DNA of 50,625 nucleotides from an uncultured Eubacteriales bacterium (lineage in GTDB: Bacteria > Bacillota > Clostridia > Oscillospirales > CAG-272), in NCBI GenBank assembly GCA_934462825.1, contig CAKSIP010000007.1:1-50625 (forward strand), written 5' to 3'. Positions 1-8,396 of this stretch are shown here, one piece after another. The notes under the pieces were generated by a model. The model saw only the letters and a program-made list of their open reading frames with translations, was not told where the DNA came from and made no database searches. Both the position numbers and the translations under genes were made by a program. Numbering within the stretch: the first letter of the stretch is position 1; each line of letters opens with the position of its first letter.

Positions 1-262
1 GAGAAGGTGTCAGCCGAAAGGCTGACAGATGAGGCGGTTCTAACGCCACCCCTCCCCCGCCTTCTCCGGCGGGAGAAGGTGTCAGCCGAAGGCTGACGGA
101 TGAGGCGCCACTATCACCTAACTCCCCCTCCCCCCCGCCTTCTCCCGTGGGAGAAGGTGTCAGCCGAAAGGCTGACGGATGAGGCGCCACTAACGCCTCC
201 CCCTCCCCTCGCCTTCTCCGGCGAGAGAAAGTGTCAGCCGAAAGGCTGACGGATGAGGCGGC
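1..262. repeat. Four copies of a dispersed palindromic repeat
   Basis: Four imperfect copies (about 1-36, 61-108, 139-188, 213-262; spacing about 75 bp) share GTCAGCCGAAAGGCTGAC followed by GGATGAGGCG, usually preceded by CTTCTCC..GGAGAAG. Both halves are inverted repeats, so each copy can fold into two hairpins. The stretch up to position 360 has no credible gene. Confidence 0.85.
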
Positions 263-363
263 TCCTCCCCGAAAGAGGGCAAAATGGCAAAAAGAAACTC
301 ATCAGGCACACAGAAACGTCCAAAAAAGCGCAACTTTTGTCCAATAAATAGGCTAAAATTGTC

Positions 364-392
364 TTGCAGGCGCAGGCAAAAACAGATATAAT
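364..392 (+). promoter_or_regulatory. Sigma-A promoter for the sugar isomerase gene
   Basis: TTGCAG (364-369), 17-bp spacer, TATAAT (387-392). It lies 113 bp upstream of the start at 506 and probably drives both genes that follow. Confidence 0.7.
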
Positions 393-505
393 AAAATTGA
401 ATCGGACAAAGCCCGCCCCCCGCCAAGCGTACGGCCGGACGCGGCGGACAATGTTCTTCTAAACCCGAGAGACACCCTTTTATAACAAGGAAAGGAAGAT
501 TTGTT

Positions 506-1312
506 ATGAAACCGATTGCACTGCAACTTTATTCGGTTCGCCAAGAGGCGCAAGCCGACTTCGAGGAAACCCTTCGCACCGTCGCTTCCTACGGCTACGA
601 CGGCGTGGAGTTTGCAGGCTTGTTCGGCCATGCGCCCGAAAAAGTCCGCGATCTCTGCAAAAAATACAACCTGACGCCGATTTCGGCGCATGTTCCGCTG
701 AGTGACATGACGGCCGATCCCGAAGCGCTGTTCTCCGCGTACGAAACGATCGGATGCCGCTATGTGGCCATCCCCTCCCTGCCCGAAAGCCGCATTCCCG
801 GCGGCGATTTGTTCGGACAAACCGCGCAGACGATTACCGCGCTTGCCGCCGTGGCCAAAAAGCACGGCATTACGCTCCTGTACCACAACCACGACTTTGA
901 ATTTGTCAAGCTCGGCGCAACGCTGAAGCTCGATTTGTTCTATGCGGCGCTCCCCGCTGACGTTATCGCCACCGAGATTGATACCTGCTGGGCCAAGGTG
1001 GGCGGCGTGGATCCCGCCGAATACGTGAAAAAATACGCCGGACGCGCCCCTGTCGTGCATCTGAAGGACTTTTTCGGCGAAAAATCCGAGGATATGTATG
1101 AGCTGATCAGCGTAAAGAGCCAAAAGCCGCGCCGCCCCGGAAACTTCAGCTTCCGTCCGATCGGACACGGCCTGCAAAACGTGCCTTCGATTCTCGCGGC
1201 GGCCGACGAAGCCGGCGCCGAGTGGCTGGTGGTGGAGCAGGACAATCCCTCGATGGATTTGTCTCCGCTGGCGTGCGCCAAGGCCAGCATAGATTATCTG
1301 CGTTCGCTGTAA
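506..1312 (+). CDS. Sugar phosphate isomerase/epimerase (xylose isomerase-like TIM barrel)
   Basis: A 268-residue soluble protein of the AP-endonuclease-2/xylose-isomerase-like TIM-barrel family. Such enzymes interconvert keto sugars or inositol-type intermediates using a divalent metal. Visible signs are the opening LQLYSVR, the YDGVEFAGLFG strand, the metal-site segments LLYHNHDFEF and EIDTCWAKVGGVDP, VHLKDF, and a C-terminal VVEQDNP. Length is normal. The ATG follows AGGAAAGGAAG at a 7-base spacing. The next gene, a Gfo/Idh/MocA dehydrogenase about 100 bp downstream, is the usual partner of this family in catabolism of inositols or modified sugars. The exact substrate cannot be read from sequence. 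Confidence 0.9.
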   Translation: MKPIALQLYSVRQEAQADFEETLRTVASYGYDGVEFAGLFGHAPEKVRDLCKKYNLTPISAHVPLSDMTADPEALFSAYETIGCRYVAIPSLPESRIPGGDLFGQTAQTITALAAVAKKHGITLLYHNHDFEFVKLGATLKLDLFYAALPADVIATEIDTCWAKVGGVDPAEYVKKYAGRAPVVHLKDFFGEKSEDMYELISVKSQKPRRPGNFSFRPIGHGLQNVPSILAAADEAGAEWLVVEQDNPSMDLSPLACAKASIDYLRSL

Positions 1313-1415
1313 GCGGCGAGCGCAAACCAAGCGTCAAGGCGCGATGCGCTTTGTATAGACCCCCTATCATATCACACAAAAAAATACAAATTTTACAAAT
1401 AAAGGAGAAGTTCTC

Positions 1416-2600
1416 ATGGCAAACAACGATACCATTCTTGATGCCTTTAAAAACAAACAACCGCAGGAGGTAGCCGTGGACGCTACGCGCAAATTCCGCG
1501 TCGGCATTGTCGGCTGCGGCTGGATTGCAGAGGCGCACATCGCCGCGTATTCCCAACAGCCGGATGTGGAAATTGTCGCCGGTTGCGATCTGATTCCCGG
1601 CAAAGCCAAAGAATTTTTTGAAAAATTTTCCGAGAAATTTGGCTACGACGCAACCAAAATCAAAACCGACTATGCTTCTCACAAGGAAATGCTGGACGAT
1701 GAATCCCTGCAGCTGGACGCCGTGAGCGTTTGTACGTACAACCGTCAGCATGCCGAGCCGACCATTTACGCGCTGAAAAAGGGTGTGAATGTTCTTTTGG
1801 AAAAGCCCTTCACCGTCACGCTGGAGGAAGCGGTCGAAGTTTGCCGCGTCGAAAAGGAAAGCGGAAAGGTGCTGTCCATCGGTTTCCAGCCCCGTCTGGA
1901 TGCCAATATGCAGATGATCAAGAAAATTGTCGAATCGGGCGAGCTTGGTAAAATTTACTACATTCAGACCGGCGGCGGCCGTCGCGGCGGCATCCCCACG
2001 CCCTTCGGTACGACATTTATTGAGGACAAAACGGCCGGAATCGGCGCGCTGGGCGACATTGGTTGCTATTCGCTCGACATGGTGCTGAATGCCGTGGGCT
2101 ATCCGAAGCCGCTGACCGTTTCGGGCTACAAATCGGCCTTCTTCGGCAAAAATCCCGCCACCTTCCCCGGCCATCCCGAATACGCCGAGAAGTTCAACGT
2201 AGATGATTTCGCCGCCGCTTTTGTGCGGTTGGAAAATGATATTATTTTGGACTTCCGCATTGCGTGGGATATGCATATGGATACCTGCGGCGACACGCTG
2301 CTGCTCGGCACCGAGGGCGGATTGCGGATTCCTTCCACCGAGTGCTGGAACGGCACGGTGGGCGGCCCCATGAAGATTTACAAGAACGTATGCGGCCAGC
2401 CGGTTTGCACCGAAGTGCCGATTATCAAGGACGGCCATCTTTTTGAGAAGAAGATTCGTTCCTTTGTGGACGCTTGCAAGAACGGAACCCCGGCGCCGGT
2501 GCCGTCTTCGCAGATTCTGTACAACCAGGCCATTTTGGACGGCATCGTGAAGTCGGCCAATGCCGGCCATGAGGTTGAAATCACCGTCCCGGAGATCTGA
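1416..2600 (+). CDS. Gfo/Idh/MocA family NAD(P)-dependent oxidoreductase
   Basis: A 394-residue protein with an N-terminal Rossmann fold (VGIVGCGWIAEAHIAAY, around residues 29-45), the family Glu-Lys-Pro motif in VLLEKPFTVT, and a C-terminal alpha/beta domain containing GDIGCYSLDMVLNA. Members oxidise or reduce a hydroxyl of sugars or inositols with NAD(P). The start has AAAGGAG 8 bases upstream. About 28 residues precede the Rossmann strand, slightly longer than usual. It likely shares a transcript with the isomerase at 506. Substrate unknown. Confidence 0.93.
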   Translation: MANNDTILDAFKNKQPQEVAVDATRKFRVGIVGCGWIAEAHIAAYSQQPDVEIVAGCDLIPGKAKEFFEKFSEKFGYDATKIKTDYASHKEMLDDESLQLDAVSVCTYNRQHAEPTIYALKKGVNVLLEKPFTVTLEEAVEVCRVEKESGKVLSIGFQPRLDANMQMIKKIVESGELGKIYYIQTGGGRRGGIPTPFGTTFIEDKTAGIGALGDIGCYSLDMVLNAVGYPKPLTVSGYKSAFFGKNPATFPGHPEYAEKFNVDDFAAAFVRLENDIILDFRIAWDMHMDTCGDTLLLGTEGGLRIPSTECWNGTVGGPMKIYKNVCGQPVCTEVPIIKDGHLFEKKIRSFVDACKNGTPAPVPSSQILYNQAILDGIVKSANAGHEVEITVPEI

Positions 2601-2780
2601 CTTTTGGCCAGAGCTGAGGCCGATTGCGAGGCCGGGCTGTGTGTGGTTGGGCGCACAACGGAACGCACGGATGACACGCGGCCGAACGCATGGTGAATGC
2701 ACGGTCGAGCGCACGGACGATGTGCGGCCGAATGGTACGGTGAGCGCGAGGACGAACTGCGGCCAAACCGCGGCCGATGT

Positions 2781-3048
2781 GCGGTTGAACATATAAGTAG
2801 ACGAGTACACAGCCGGTTACACAGCCGGGACGTGCGGCCGAACCCGCGGCCGGTGTGCGGTTGAACATATAAGTAGACGAGTACACAGCCGTTTACACAG
2901 CCGAGACGTGCGGCCGAACCCGCGGCCGATGTGCGGTTGAACGTATAAGTAGACGAGTACACAGCCGTTTACACAGCCGGGACGTGCGGCCGAACCCGCG
3001 GCCGGTGTGCGGTTGAACGTATAAGTAGACGAGTACACAGCCGGATGC
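2781..3048. repeat. 76-bp tandem repeat array
   Basis: Units begin at 2781, 2857, 2933 and 3009 (exactly 76 bp apart), each starting GCGGTTGAAC and containing AAGTAGACGAGTACACAGCC. The 2640-2780 sequence is a decayed version of the same GTGCGGCCGAA/CACGG words. Reading frames across it exist only because of the repeats. Nothing in 2601-4640 looks like a gene. Confidence 0.95.
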
Positions 3049-3193
3049 ACGGTAAAACCGCGGCGACCGAGGCTTGTTGGGTGACGAAAACGGCCGTGAG
3101 GCCGAAAAACGTGCCGATTTTGGAAGCTTTTGGAAGCCTCGAGGCCGATTGCACGGTGAGTGCGCGCGTGAGAACCTAAAAGACCTAAACGAA

Positions 3194-3226
3194 GGGATGC
3201 CTTTCCGGCATCCCTTTTGTTTTTTG
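3194..3226 (+). terminator. Rho-independent terminator
   Basis: GGGATGC (3194-3200), loop CTTTCCG, GCATCCC (3208-3214), then TTTTGTTTTTT. It lies about 600 bp past the oxidoreductase, beyond the 76-bp array, so the array may be transcribed as its 3' end. Confidence 0.7.
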
Positions 3227-3298
3227 GAGGGGGGGCGGCGAGCCCCTCCTGAGCGTTTCTTGCCGAGCTTTTCTTGATCGCAAAGCCTTCCCTGCCGC

Positions 3299-3490
3299 TT
3301 TCAAACGCGCTCTCTTTTGCTTTTTTGCTTTTTTTGAAGGCTTTTTGCGGTTTTTTCGACTTTGCTCCGCTTTTTCTGCAAAGGGTTGCTCTACTTCGCT
3401 TTCAAACGCCCTCGTTTTTGCTTTTTTTGAAGGCCTTTTGGCTCTTTTTTTCGACTTTGCTCCGCTTTTTCTGCAAAGGGGTGCTCTGTA
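3299..3490. repeat. Two T-rich direct repeats, about 101 bp apart
   Basis: Copies starting near 3299 and 3400 share TTTCAAACGC, TTTTTTGAAGG and CGACTTTGCTCCGC followed by TTTTTCTGCAAAGGG. No gene is seen. Confidence 0.85.
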
Positions 3491-3564
3491 GAATTAAACA
3501 ATCCTCGGCCGGCGATGCCTGCTTAATCAAAAGTCCCTCGTTTTTATACAATTTTATACAAAGC

Positions 3565-4045
3565 GCCCCCTTCCCTTCTTGGCCGGATTTGACCGCGTTT
3601 TGGGGCGAAAGTCCTACTCTTTTTCTCGGTTTCAGCTATTGCGCAGCGCTTCCTTCCCCTTTTCTTGAGCGGATTTGACCGCGTTTTTGCACGAACCCCC
3701 TACCCCCCCTCCCTCGGTTTCGACTATTGCGCAGCGCTTTCTTCCCTTCTTGGTCGGGTTCGACCGCGTGTTGGGAGCGAAGGCCTGTCCTTTTCCCTCC
3801 GGCTTCGGCTATGATGCCGCGCCCCTTTCCTTTTTTTTGCCGGATTTGACCGCGTTTTTGCACGAATCCCCTCCCCCCATTTCCCCGGCTTCGGCTATGA
3901 TGCCGCGCCCTTCTCCTTTTTTGGGCGAATTTGACCGTGTGTTGGGGCCGAAAGCCCTGTCCATTTGCCCGGTTTCGACTATTGCGCAGCGCTTTCTTCC
4001 CTTTTTGGTCGGGTTCGACCGCGTGTTGGGAGCGAAAGCCATGCT
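3565..4045. repeat. About 85-bp tandem repeat, six copies
   Basis: The word GACCGCGT (once GACCGTGT) recurs at 3591, 3677, 3762, 3848, 3933 and 4017, spacing 84-86 bp. Each copy also carries a TTTCGACTATTGCGCAGCGC or TTCGGCTATGATGCCGCGCC variant, so two subtypes alternate. Non-coding as far as can be seen. Confidence 0.9.
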
Positions 4046-4200
4046 TTCACCACGGGGGCGGTTTATGGCATCGCCCCTTCCTTTTTTTACAAATGGCCTC
4101 AAAGAGCGATTTTTTCTTCAGCCCTTGCAACGAGATCGGCGAAACTTTTTCCCTTTTTCGGCTTTGCGAAGGCCGGAAAGCGGTTTTTCAAGGTGCCTCC

Positions 4201-4450
4201 CTCTTTGCAATGGGCTAAAAAACGTCTTTTTACTGATTTTTTGCTCTTTGTAGCAAGACGAAAAGACTCTTTTGGCCCGGTCGTTTCCGCCTCTTTGCAA
4301 TGGGCTAAAAAACGTCTTTTTACTGATTTTTTGCTCTTTGTAGCAAGACGAAAAGAGCCTTTCGCCCCGGCCGTTTTCGCCCCTTTACAACAGGCTAAAA
4401 ACGTCCTCTCGCTACTTCTCGTTCTTTGCAGCAAGCTGGAAGGACGTCCT
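4201..4450. repeat. 90-bp tandem repeat, three copies
   Basis: Copies start at 4201, 4291 and 4381. The first two are nearly identical (CTCTTTGCAATGGGCTAAAA, then TTTTTGCTCTTTGTAGCAAG); the third is diverged. Confidence 0.9.
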
Positions 4451-4642
4451 TGAGCCAGCGTTTCTGTTTACAACAACCGAAAAAAAGGCTTTTTGCCGCC
4501 CCGTTGCAGTGGAGCATGCTGAAAAAAGCCATTTTTGCTGAGGTTTCGCTTTTTGCGGCGGTCAAATCTCCTTTTTTATAGCGTTCCGGCTTCGGTTTTT
4601 ACTGTTTCCAGCCCCGACAAAGCTCGGCTTTTTTCAAAGTGC

Positions 4643-4658
4643 TGTTTCACGTGAAACA
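4643..4658. promoter_or_regulatory. parS: parS site 1 (perfect)
   Basis: TGTTTCACGTGAAACA, identical to the 16-bp Bacillus/Firmicutes ParB-binding consensus. Followed by TTCTGCCAAAATGGCC, which recurs after site 2. Confidence 0.95.
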
Positions 4659-4831
4659 TTCTGCCAAAATGGCCACGGACTTTCCTGCTCAGTGTGTTAT
4701 TGCAATTTTGCCCTCAGGCGGGTTCCCTTTTCGGCACGCCCTGTTCCTCGCAGATTTTTCCAAAATGGCCGCCGGACGATGACGAGGAGGAGTCTGACCT
4801 ACCTCTTTTTTACGTTTTTTACTTTCAAACC

Positions 4832-4847
4832 TGTTTCACGTGAAACA
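4832..4847. promoter_or_regulatory. parS: parS site 2 (perfect)
   Basis: TGTTTCACGTGAAACA, embedded in the same flank (TTCTGCCAAAATGGCC) as site 1, so the two arose by duplication of a longer segment. Confidence 0.95.
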
Positions 4848-4906
4848 TTCTGCCAAAATGGCCGCCGAACGAGCCGATTGGACGGACGCTTTTTGCATTT
4901 TAAGTG

Positions 4907-4922
4907 CGTTTCACGCGAAACA
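4907..4922. promoter_or_regulatory. parS: parS site 3 (two mismatches)
   Basis: CGTTTCACGCGAAACA differs from consensus at positions 1 and 10. A further decayed copy (GGTTTCGTGCAAAAAA) follows near 4970. Confidence 0.75.
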
Positions 4923-5035
4923 TTCTCTAAAAACAGCCCCCGGAGACATGCCTTTTGATTCTTGAAAGCGGTTTCGTGCAAAAAATTCTCAAAAGCCGAT
5001 TGCCATCGCCCGTTTGCAATGACTTTTACTTTTTA

Positions 5036-5051
5036 TGTTTCACGTGAAACA
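5036..5051. promoter_or_regulatory. parS: parS site 4 (perfect)
   Basis: TGTTTCACGTGAAACA. Confidence 0.95.
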
Positions 5052-5128
5052 TACGGGATAGAACATACCATCAAAAAGAAAAAAGCGCGGGAGAGCGGCG
5101 AATAACCTTAAAAGAATCTTTTTTTGAA

Positions 5129-5144
5129 TGTTTCACGTGAAACA
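5129..5144. promoter_or_regulatory. parS: parS site 5 (perfect)
   Basis: TGTTTCACGTGAAACA. Confidence 0.95.
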
Positions 5145-5211
5145 ATGAGGCTTTAGAAAAAACAAAAAAGCAGAACAACGGCGCACGGCTCTTGGAAGGA
5201 AACGCCGAGAC

Positions 5212-5227
5212 TGTTTCACGTGAAACA
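5212..5227. promoter_or_regulatory. parS: parS site 6 (perfect)
   Basis: TGTTTCACGTGAAACA. This is the site closest to parA, about 340 bp upstream of its promoter. Between here and that promoter (5228-5564) the sequence is A-rich, with repeated AAAAACACAAAGAAT-type words and no gene. Confidence 0.95.
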
Positions 5228-5564
5228 GTCAAAAGTACGAACGGGACAACGGGACACTGAGGACGCAACGATTCTGTTTAGTTTAGTTTGATTTTGGGCA
5301 AAAGGAGTTTATTGGACTACACGTGCGATGCGGAAAAGCGAGTTGTCGGGAACATGAAACGGCAAAAGAAACCCCAAGAGCACAATGAAATCAAGAAAAA
5401 ACGCAAAGAAACCGAGAAAAAGGCATAAAAAATCCGAAAAAAACACAAGAAAACTCAAAAAACACAAAGAATTTGAAAAAGTATAAAGGGCGCCGGAGGA
5501 AAGCGCAAATGGCGGCGGAAAACGCAAAGAATCCGAGAAAAGCACAAAGAATTTGGGAAAAGGC

Positions 5565-5593
5565 TTGCAATCAGGTGCGAAATGTGGTATAAT
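5565..5593 (+). promoter_or_regulatory. Sigma-A promoter for parA
   Basis: TTGCAA (5565-5570), 17-bp spacer, TATAAT (5588-5593), with TGTGG just before the -10. The transcript would have a leader of about 260 nt before the parA start. Confidence 0.75.
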
Positions 5594-5858
5594 GGATAGT
5601 ACCTTCGGAAGGCTCGCGCGCGCCATGCCTGCGGCCGCACATGGCGGTTCGGCAAGGCGAAAAACACGCAAAACGAAGCTCTTTGAAAGATGAATCCTTT
5701 GAAAAAAGTCGTTTTTTGAAACGGAAAAAGAGCCAAAACGAAGAAAAAAACACCGTTTGAAACGATAAATTTGGCCAAAATTGCGCTAAAAAGGTATGTA
5801 AAGTTCAAGTCAAACGGAAATCCGGCGACAAAATACAGAAAATGCGAGGAAAAGACCT

Positions 5859-6620
5859 ATGGGAAGGATCATTTCATTTGCCAACCAAAAAGGCGGCGTT
5901 GGAAAAACCACGTCGGCCGTCAATATTGCCGCTTCTCTCGGCCTTTTGGGAAGCCGTGTGCTTCTGATTGATTTGGATCCGCAGGGAAACGCGACAAGCG
6001 GCGTCGGAATTATAAAAAAAGACCTGCGCGGAACGACGCGCGAGTTTTTGTCGGGGGACGCAGACGCTTCCAACGTGATTTTCGAGACAGAATTTACCAA
6101 TCTTTGGGCGATTCCTTCCAATACATCGCTGGCGGGGGCGGAATTTGACCTTTTTGACTTTGAAGACAGCGAATATCGCCTGAAAAACCTGCTGGAACCC
6201 TTAAAAAAAGACTACGATTACATTATTATTGACTGTCCGCCGTCGCTTGGCATGCTGACGGTCAATGCGTTGTCCGCCTCGGACGGGATCGTGGTGCCGA
6301 TGCAGTGCGAATTTTACTCGCTGGAAGGGCTTTCTCAACTGATGATTACCATCAAACGGATCAAGCGCCTTTATAACAGCAACCTTTCTGTGACGGGAAT
6401 TTTGGTTACCATGTACAACGGACGCCTGCTTTTGAGTATGCAAGTCCTCTCCGAGCTGAAAAAACACTATGCGGACAAGCTGTTTTCGACGGAAATTTCG
6501 CGCAATGTCAAGCTGTCGGAGGCGCCCGGCTTCGGAAAGCCGGTTTATTATCACGACCGCAAATCCAAAGGAAGTCAGGAGTATATGGCGGTTGCAAAGG
6601 AACTGAAAACCCGGATTTGA
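5859..6620 (+). CDS. parA: ParA/Soj chromosome-partitioning ATPase
   Basis: A 253-residue ParA/MinD-type ATPase that binds DNA as an ATP dimer and works with ParB-parS to segregate the origin. It has the deviant Walker A KGGVGKTT (residues 11-18), the switch segment LLIDLDPQGN, and Walker B YIIIDCPPSLG. The short N-terminus, with no HTH extension, is typical of chromosomal Soj rather than plasmid type Ia ParA. Six parS sites lie directly upstream. Unusually, parB does not follow directly but starts 2.75 kb downstream, after a small ParB-like gene and repeats. Confidence 0.97.
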   Translation: MGRIISFANQKGGVGKTTSAVNIAASLGLLGSRVLLIDLDPQGNATSGVGIIKKDLRGTTREFLSGDADASNVIFETEFTNLWAIPSNTSLAGAEFDLFDFEDSEYRLKNLLEPLKKDYDYIIIDCPPSLGMLTVNALSASDGIVVPMQCEFYSLEGLSQLMITIKRIKRLYNSNLSVTGILVTMYNGRLLLSMQVLSELKKHYADKLFSTEISRNVKLSEAPGFGKPVYYHDRKSKGSQEYMAVAKELKTRI

Positions 6621-6800
6621 CAGAAAAAAACGCACAAAAACGGCAAAAATCTGAAAAAAGCAGTTCAAAACGGGCCAAAAATAGCAAAAAATGATATAAG
6701 AAATTTGATCAATGACTCCCAAACGGGCAAAAGCAGGCAAAAATTAAGGGAACCCGCCGACAAAGTCCAACAAATGAGATGATACGGCGAACGGCGAACG

Positions 6801-6931
6801 GCGAAAAGCGAAAAGCGAAAAGCGAAAAGCGAAAAGCGAAAAGCGAAAAGCGAAAAGCGAAAAGCGAAAAGCGAAAAGCAAAAGGCGAAGGCGAAGGCGA
6901 AAAGCCAAAAGCCAAAAGCGAAAAGTAAAAA
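6801..6931. repeat. 7-bp tandem repeat (GCGAAAA)
   Basis: About twelve uninterrupted GCGAAAA units run to about 6884, then degenerate (GGCGAAG, GCCAAAA) units to 6931. The flanks 6621-6800 and 6932-7010 hold no gene. A 7-bp stem hairpin, GGGCTTG/CAAGCCC (6952-6968), lies in the leader of the next small gene. Confidence 0.9.
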
Positions 6932-7025
6932 GAGAACTACTTGAGGCCGACGGGCTTGTTGCAAGCCCAAAGTCAAGTTGGTTTGTCAAAATATGCAAGA
7001 AAAATGAGAGCGCAACAGGAGAGAA

Positions 7026-7253
7026 ATGAAACAAGAAAAGCAAAGGAAAAGCCCGCGCACGCAAGGGGAGCCGAAAGGGAGCGCCGGACTGGGGCGCAGC
7101 CTTGGGGAGCTTTTGGATGACAATGACGGGATCCCGAACATGCGCTGCAATGTTGTGATGCGCCGGAACGATGGCTCCTGCGTGAAAATCTACGACAAAA
7201 CCGGAGGCGAAGCTCCGGCGGCGTCGAAGTCAATGGCGGTGAAAAAACGGTAA
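7026..7253 (+). CDS. Small protein with ParB-like N-terminal GLGR motif
   Basis: A 75-residue basic protein with no recognised full-length family. Residues 1-20 are Lys/Arg-rich, followed by GLGRSLGELLDDND, which matches the style of the extreme N-terminus of ParB (in this window GLGRGLYEIFEDN). In ParB that segment binds ParA and stimulates its ATPase. The rest (NVVMRRNDGSCVKIYDKTGG) is not ParB-like, and there is no GERR motif or HTH. A good ribosome site (AGGAG, 7017-7021) precedes the ATG. It sits between parA and parB. It could be a genuine small ParA regulator or the remnant of a truncated parB; the intact frame and ribosome site favour a gene. No matching small protein was recalled. 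Confidence 0.65.
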   Translation: MKQEKQRKSPRTQGEPKGSAGLGRSLGELLDDNDGIPNMRCNVVMRRNDGSCVKIYDKTGGEAPAASKSMAVKKR

Positions 7254-7571
7254 AATTTAGCCGTTTTGGCTACGCCGAGAGCAAGAACTTGGATGAAAAG
7301 GCAAATTCTGCAAGGAAAAGACGCGGAAAAGTCGGCAAAAAGGGCGTTGTTTGCACAGTGCTTGCGCTTTGGCGGCACATTGAGCGTGCGATACTTGCGC
7401 AGTAATTGCATGGTAAATTGTACGATGCTTGTACGGTGGTTGCGATTTGCTTGTGCAAGGCGTGCATGCTGGCGGCATATTGAAAAAGCAGTGCTTGTAT
7501 ACATGTGTACCGCGTCGGCCGCGGCTTGCGTCCATAGAATCGGGCGTACAGATCGCGTCGTAGAATCCGAC

Positions 7572-7615
7572 TTTCTAATGGATTTTCCAATGGATTTTCC
7601 AATGGACTTTCTAAT
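7572..7615. repeat. 12-bp repeat (AATGGATTTTCC)
   Basis: Three successive units of AATGGATTTTCC with minor changes. The surrounding 7254-7570 sequence shows no gene. Confidence 0.8.
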
Positions 7616-7710
7616 GAAAAAAACAAATTCTCGGCTTCCTACTTTCCACCAACACGTTTTGTTGTGAGGCGCCGTCTGAAAATATATTTGACAACGGGAA
7701 AGCACAATCC

Positions 7711-7930
7711 GAAAGCACAGCCGCCAAGGGAAAGCACAATCCGAAAGCACAGCCGCCAAGGGAAAGTACAATCCGAAAGCACCGCCACCAACGGGGCGGC
7801 ACAAATTGAAAGCACCGCCACCAACGGGGCGGCACGATCTGAAAGCACAGCCGCCAACGGGGCGGCACGATCTGAAAGCACAGCCTCCAAGGGAAGTACA
7901 ATCCGAAAGCACAGCCGATAACAGGGAAGG
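7711..7930. repeat. 31-33-bp tandem repeat, seven units
   Basis: GAAAGCAC recurs at 7711, 7743, 7775, 7808, 7841, 7874 and 7905. Two subtypes alternate: one ends GGGAAAGCACAATCC, the other GGGGCGGCACGATCT. The unit lacks a constant-repeat/variable-spacer structure, so it is not CRISPR. The frame through it encodes only the repeat. Confidence 0.92.
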
Positions 7931-8019
7931 CGCAAAACAAAATATATCCAAAAAAGAGAAACTCCTGCTGTCCGACGCGAGCGGAATGGGCGATTCAGAC
8001 AACAAAAAGCAGGCAAAAC

Positions 8020-8160
8020 GCCACTCTACGCACAGTAGAGTCCGTTTCAAACCGTAAAAACGCCACTCTACTCACAGTAGAGGACGCTTTTTACGGCAAA
8101 ACGCCGCAAAGCTTTTTACAGCAAAACGCCGCAAAGCTTTTTACGGCAAGACGCCGCAAA
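8020..8160. repeat. Hairpin pair and 25-bp repeats
   Basis: Two copies of a CTCTAC..GTAGAG hairpin (near 8022-8040 and 8063-8082) are followed by three 25-bp units containing GCTTTTTACGGCAAAACGCC (starts near 8086, 8111, 8136). No gene. Confidence 0.85.
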
Positions 8161-8262
8161 AAAGTGATTTTGTACTTGCAAGGTCGCCGGGGTTTTCCCG
8201 CGCCGCCATGACGTGGTCGCGCCGAGACGTTTCGGGGTGTCCAAAGACATAGAGCCACCGAA

Positions 8263-8278
8263 TGTTTCACGTGTCACA
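8263..8278. promoter_or_regulatory. Degenerate parS-like site
   Basis: TGTTTCACGTGTCACA matches the parS consensus at 14 of 16 positions. It lies between parA and parB, about 3 kb from the main cluster. Confidence 0.5.
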
Positions 8279-8340
8279 ACGGGGAGCAACGGGGAGCAAC
8301 GGGCGGCAACGGGCGCCAACGGGCGGCAAAAAGCGGCAAA
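8279..8340. repeat. 10-bp repeat (GGGCGGCAAC-type)
   Basis: Successive GGGGAGCAAC, GGGCGGCAAC and GGGCGCCAAC units, ending in AAAGCGGCAAAG. Confidence 0.8.
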
Positions 8341-8396
8341 GAGGATTGCGTGTCACAGCCGTGCGGCGGCAAAGAGCTTCCTGTGTTACGCCTGCA

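Noticed and set aside
1146..2962. Long minus-strand frames over the isomerase/oxidoreductase genes and the 76-bp array
   Set aside because: They oppose clear genes and the rest encodes only the tandem repeat (YSSTYMFNRT-like); no ribosome sites or family motifs.
3274..4453. Open frames of 100-190 residues in the T-rich repeat region
   Set aside because: They encode Phe/Leu/Pro-rich repeats in several overlapping frames on both strands and match the repeat periods rather than a protein.
7711..7930. Regular 32-33-bp repeats resembling a CRISPR array
   Set aside because: The whole unit is repeated with no variable spacers, and no cas genes are present.
7190..8050. 286-residue minus-strand frame (repeats of VLSDCAFPWRLC type)
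   Set aside because: Produced by the 32-33-bp array; no initiation site and no domain.
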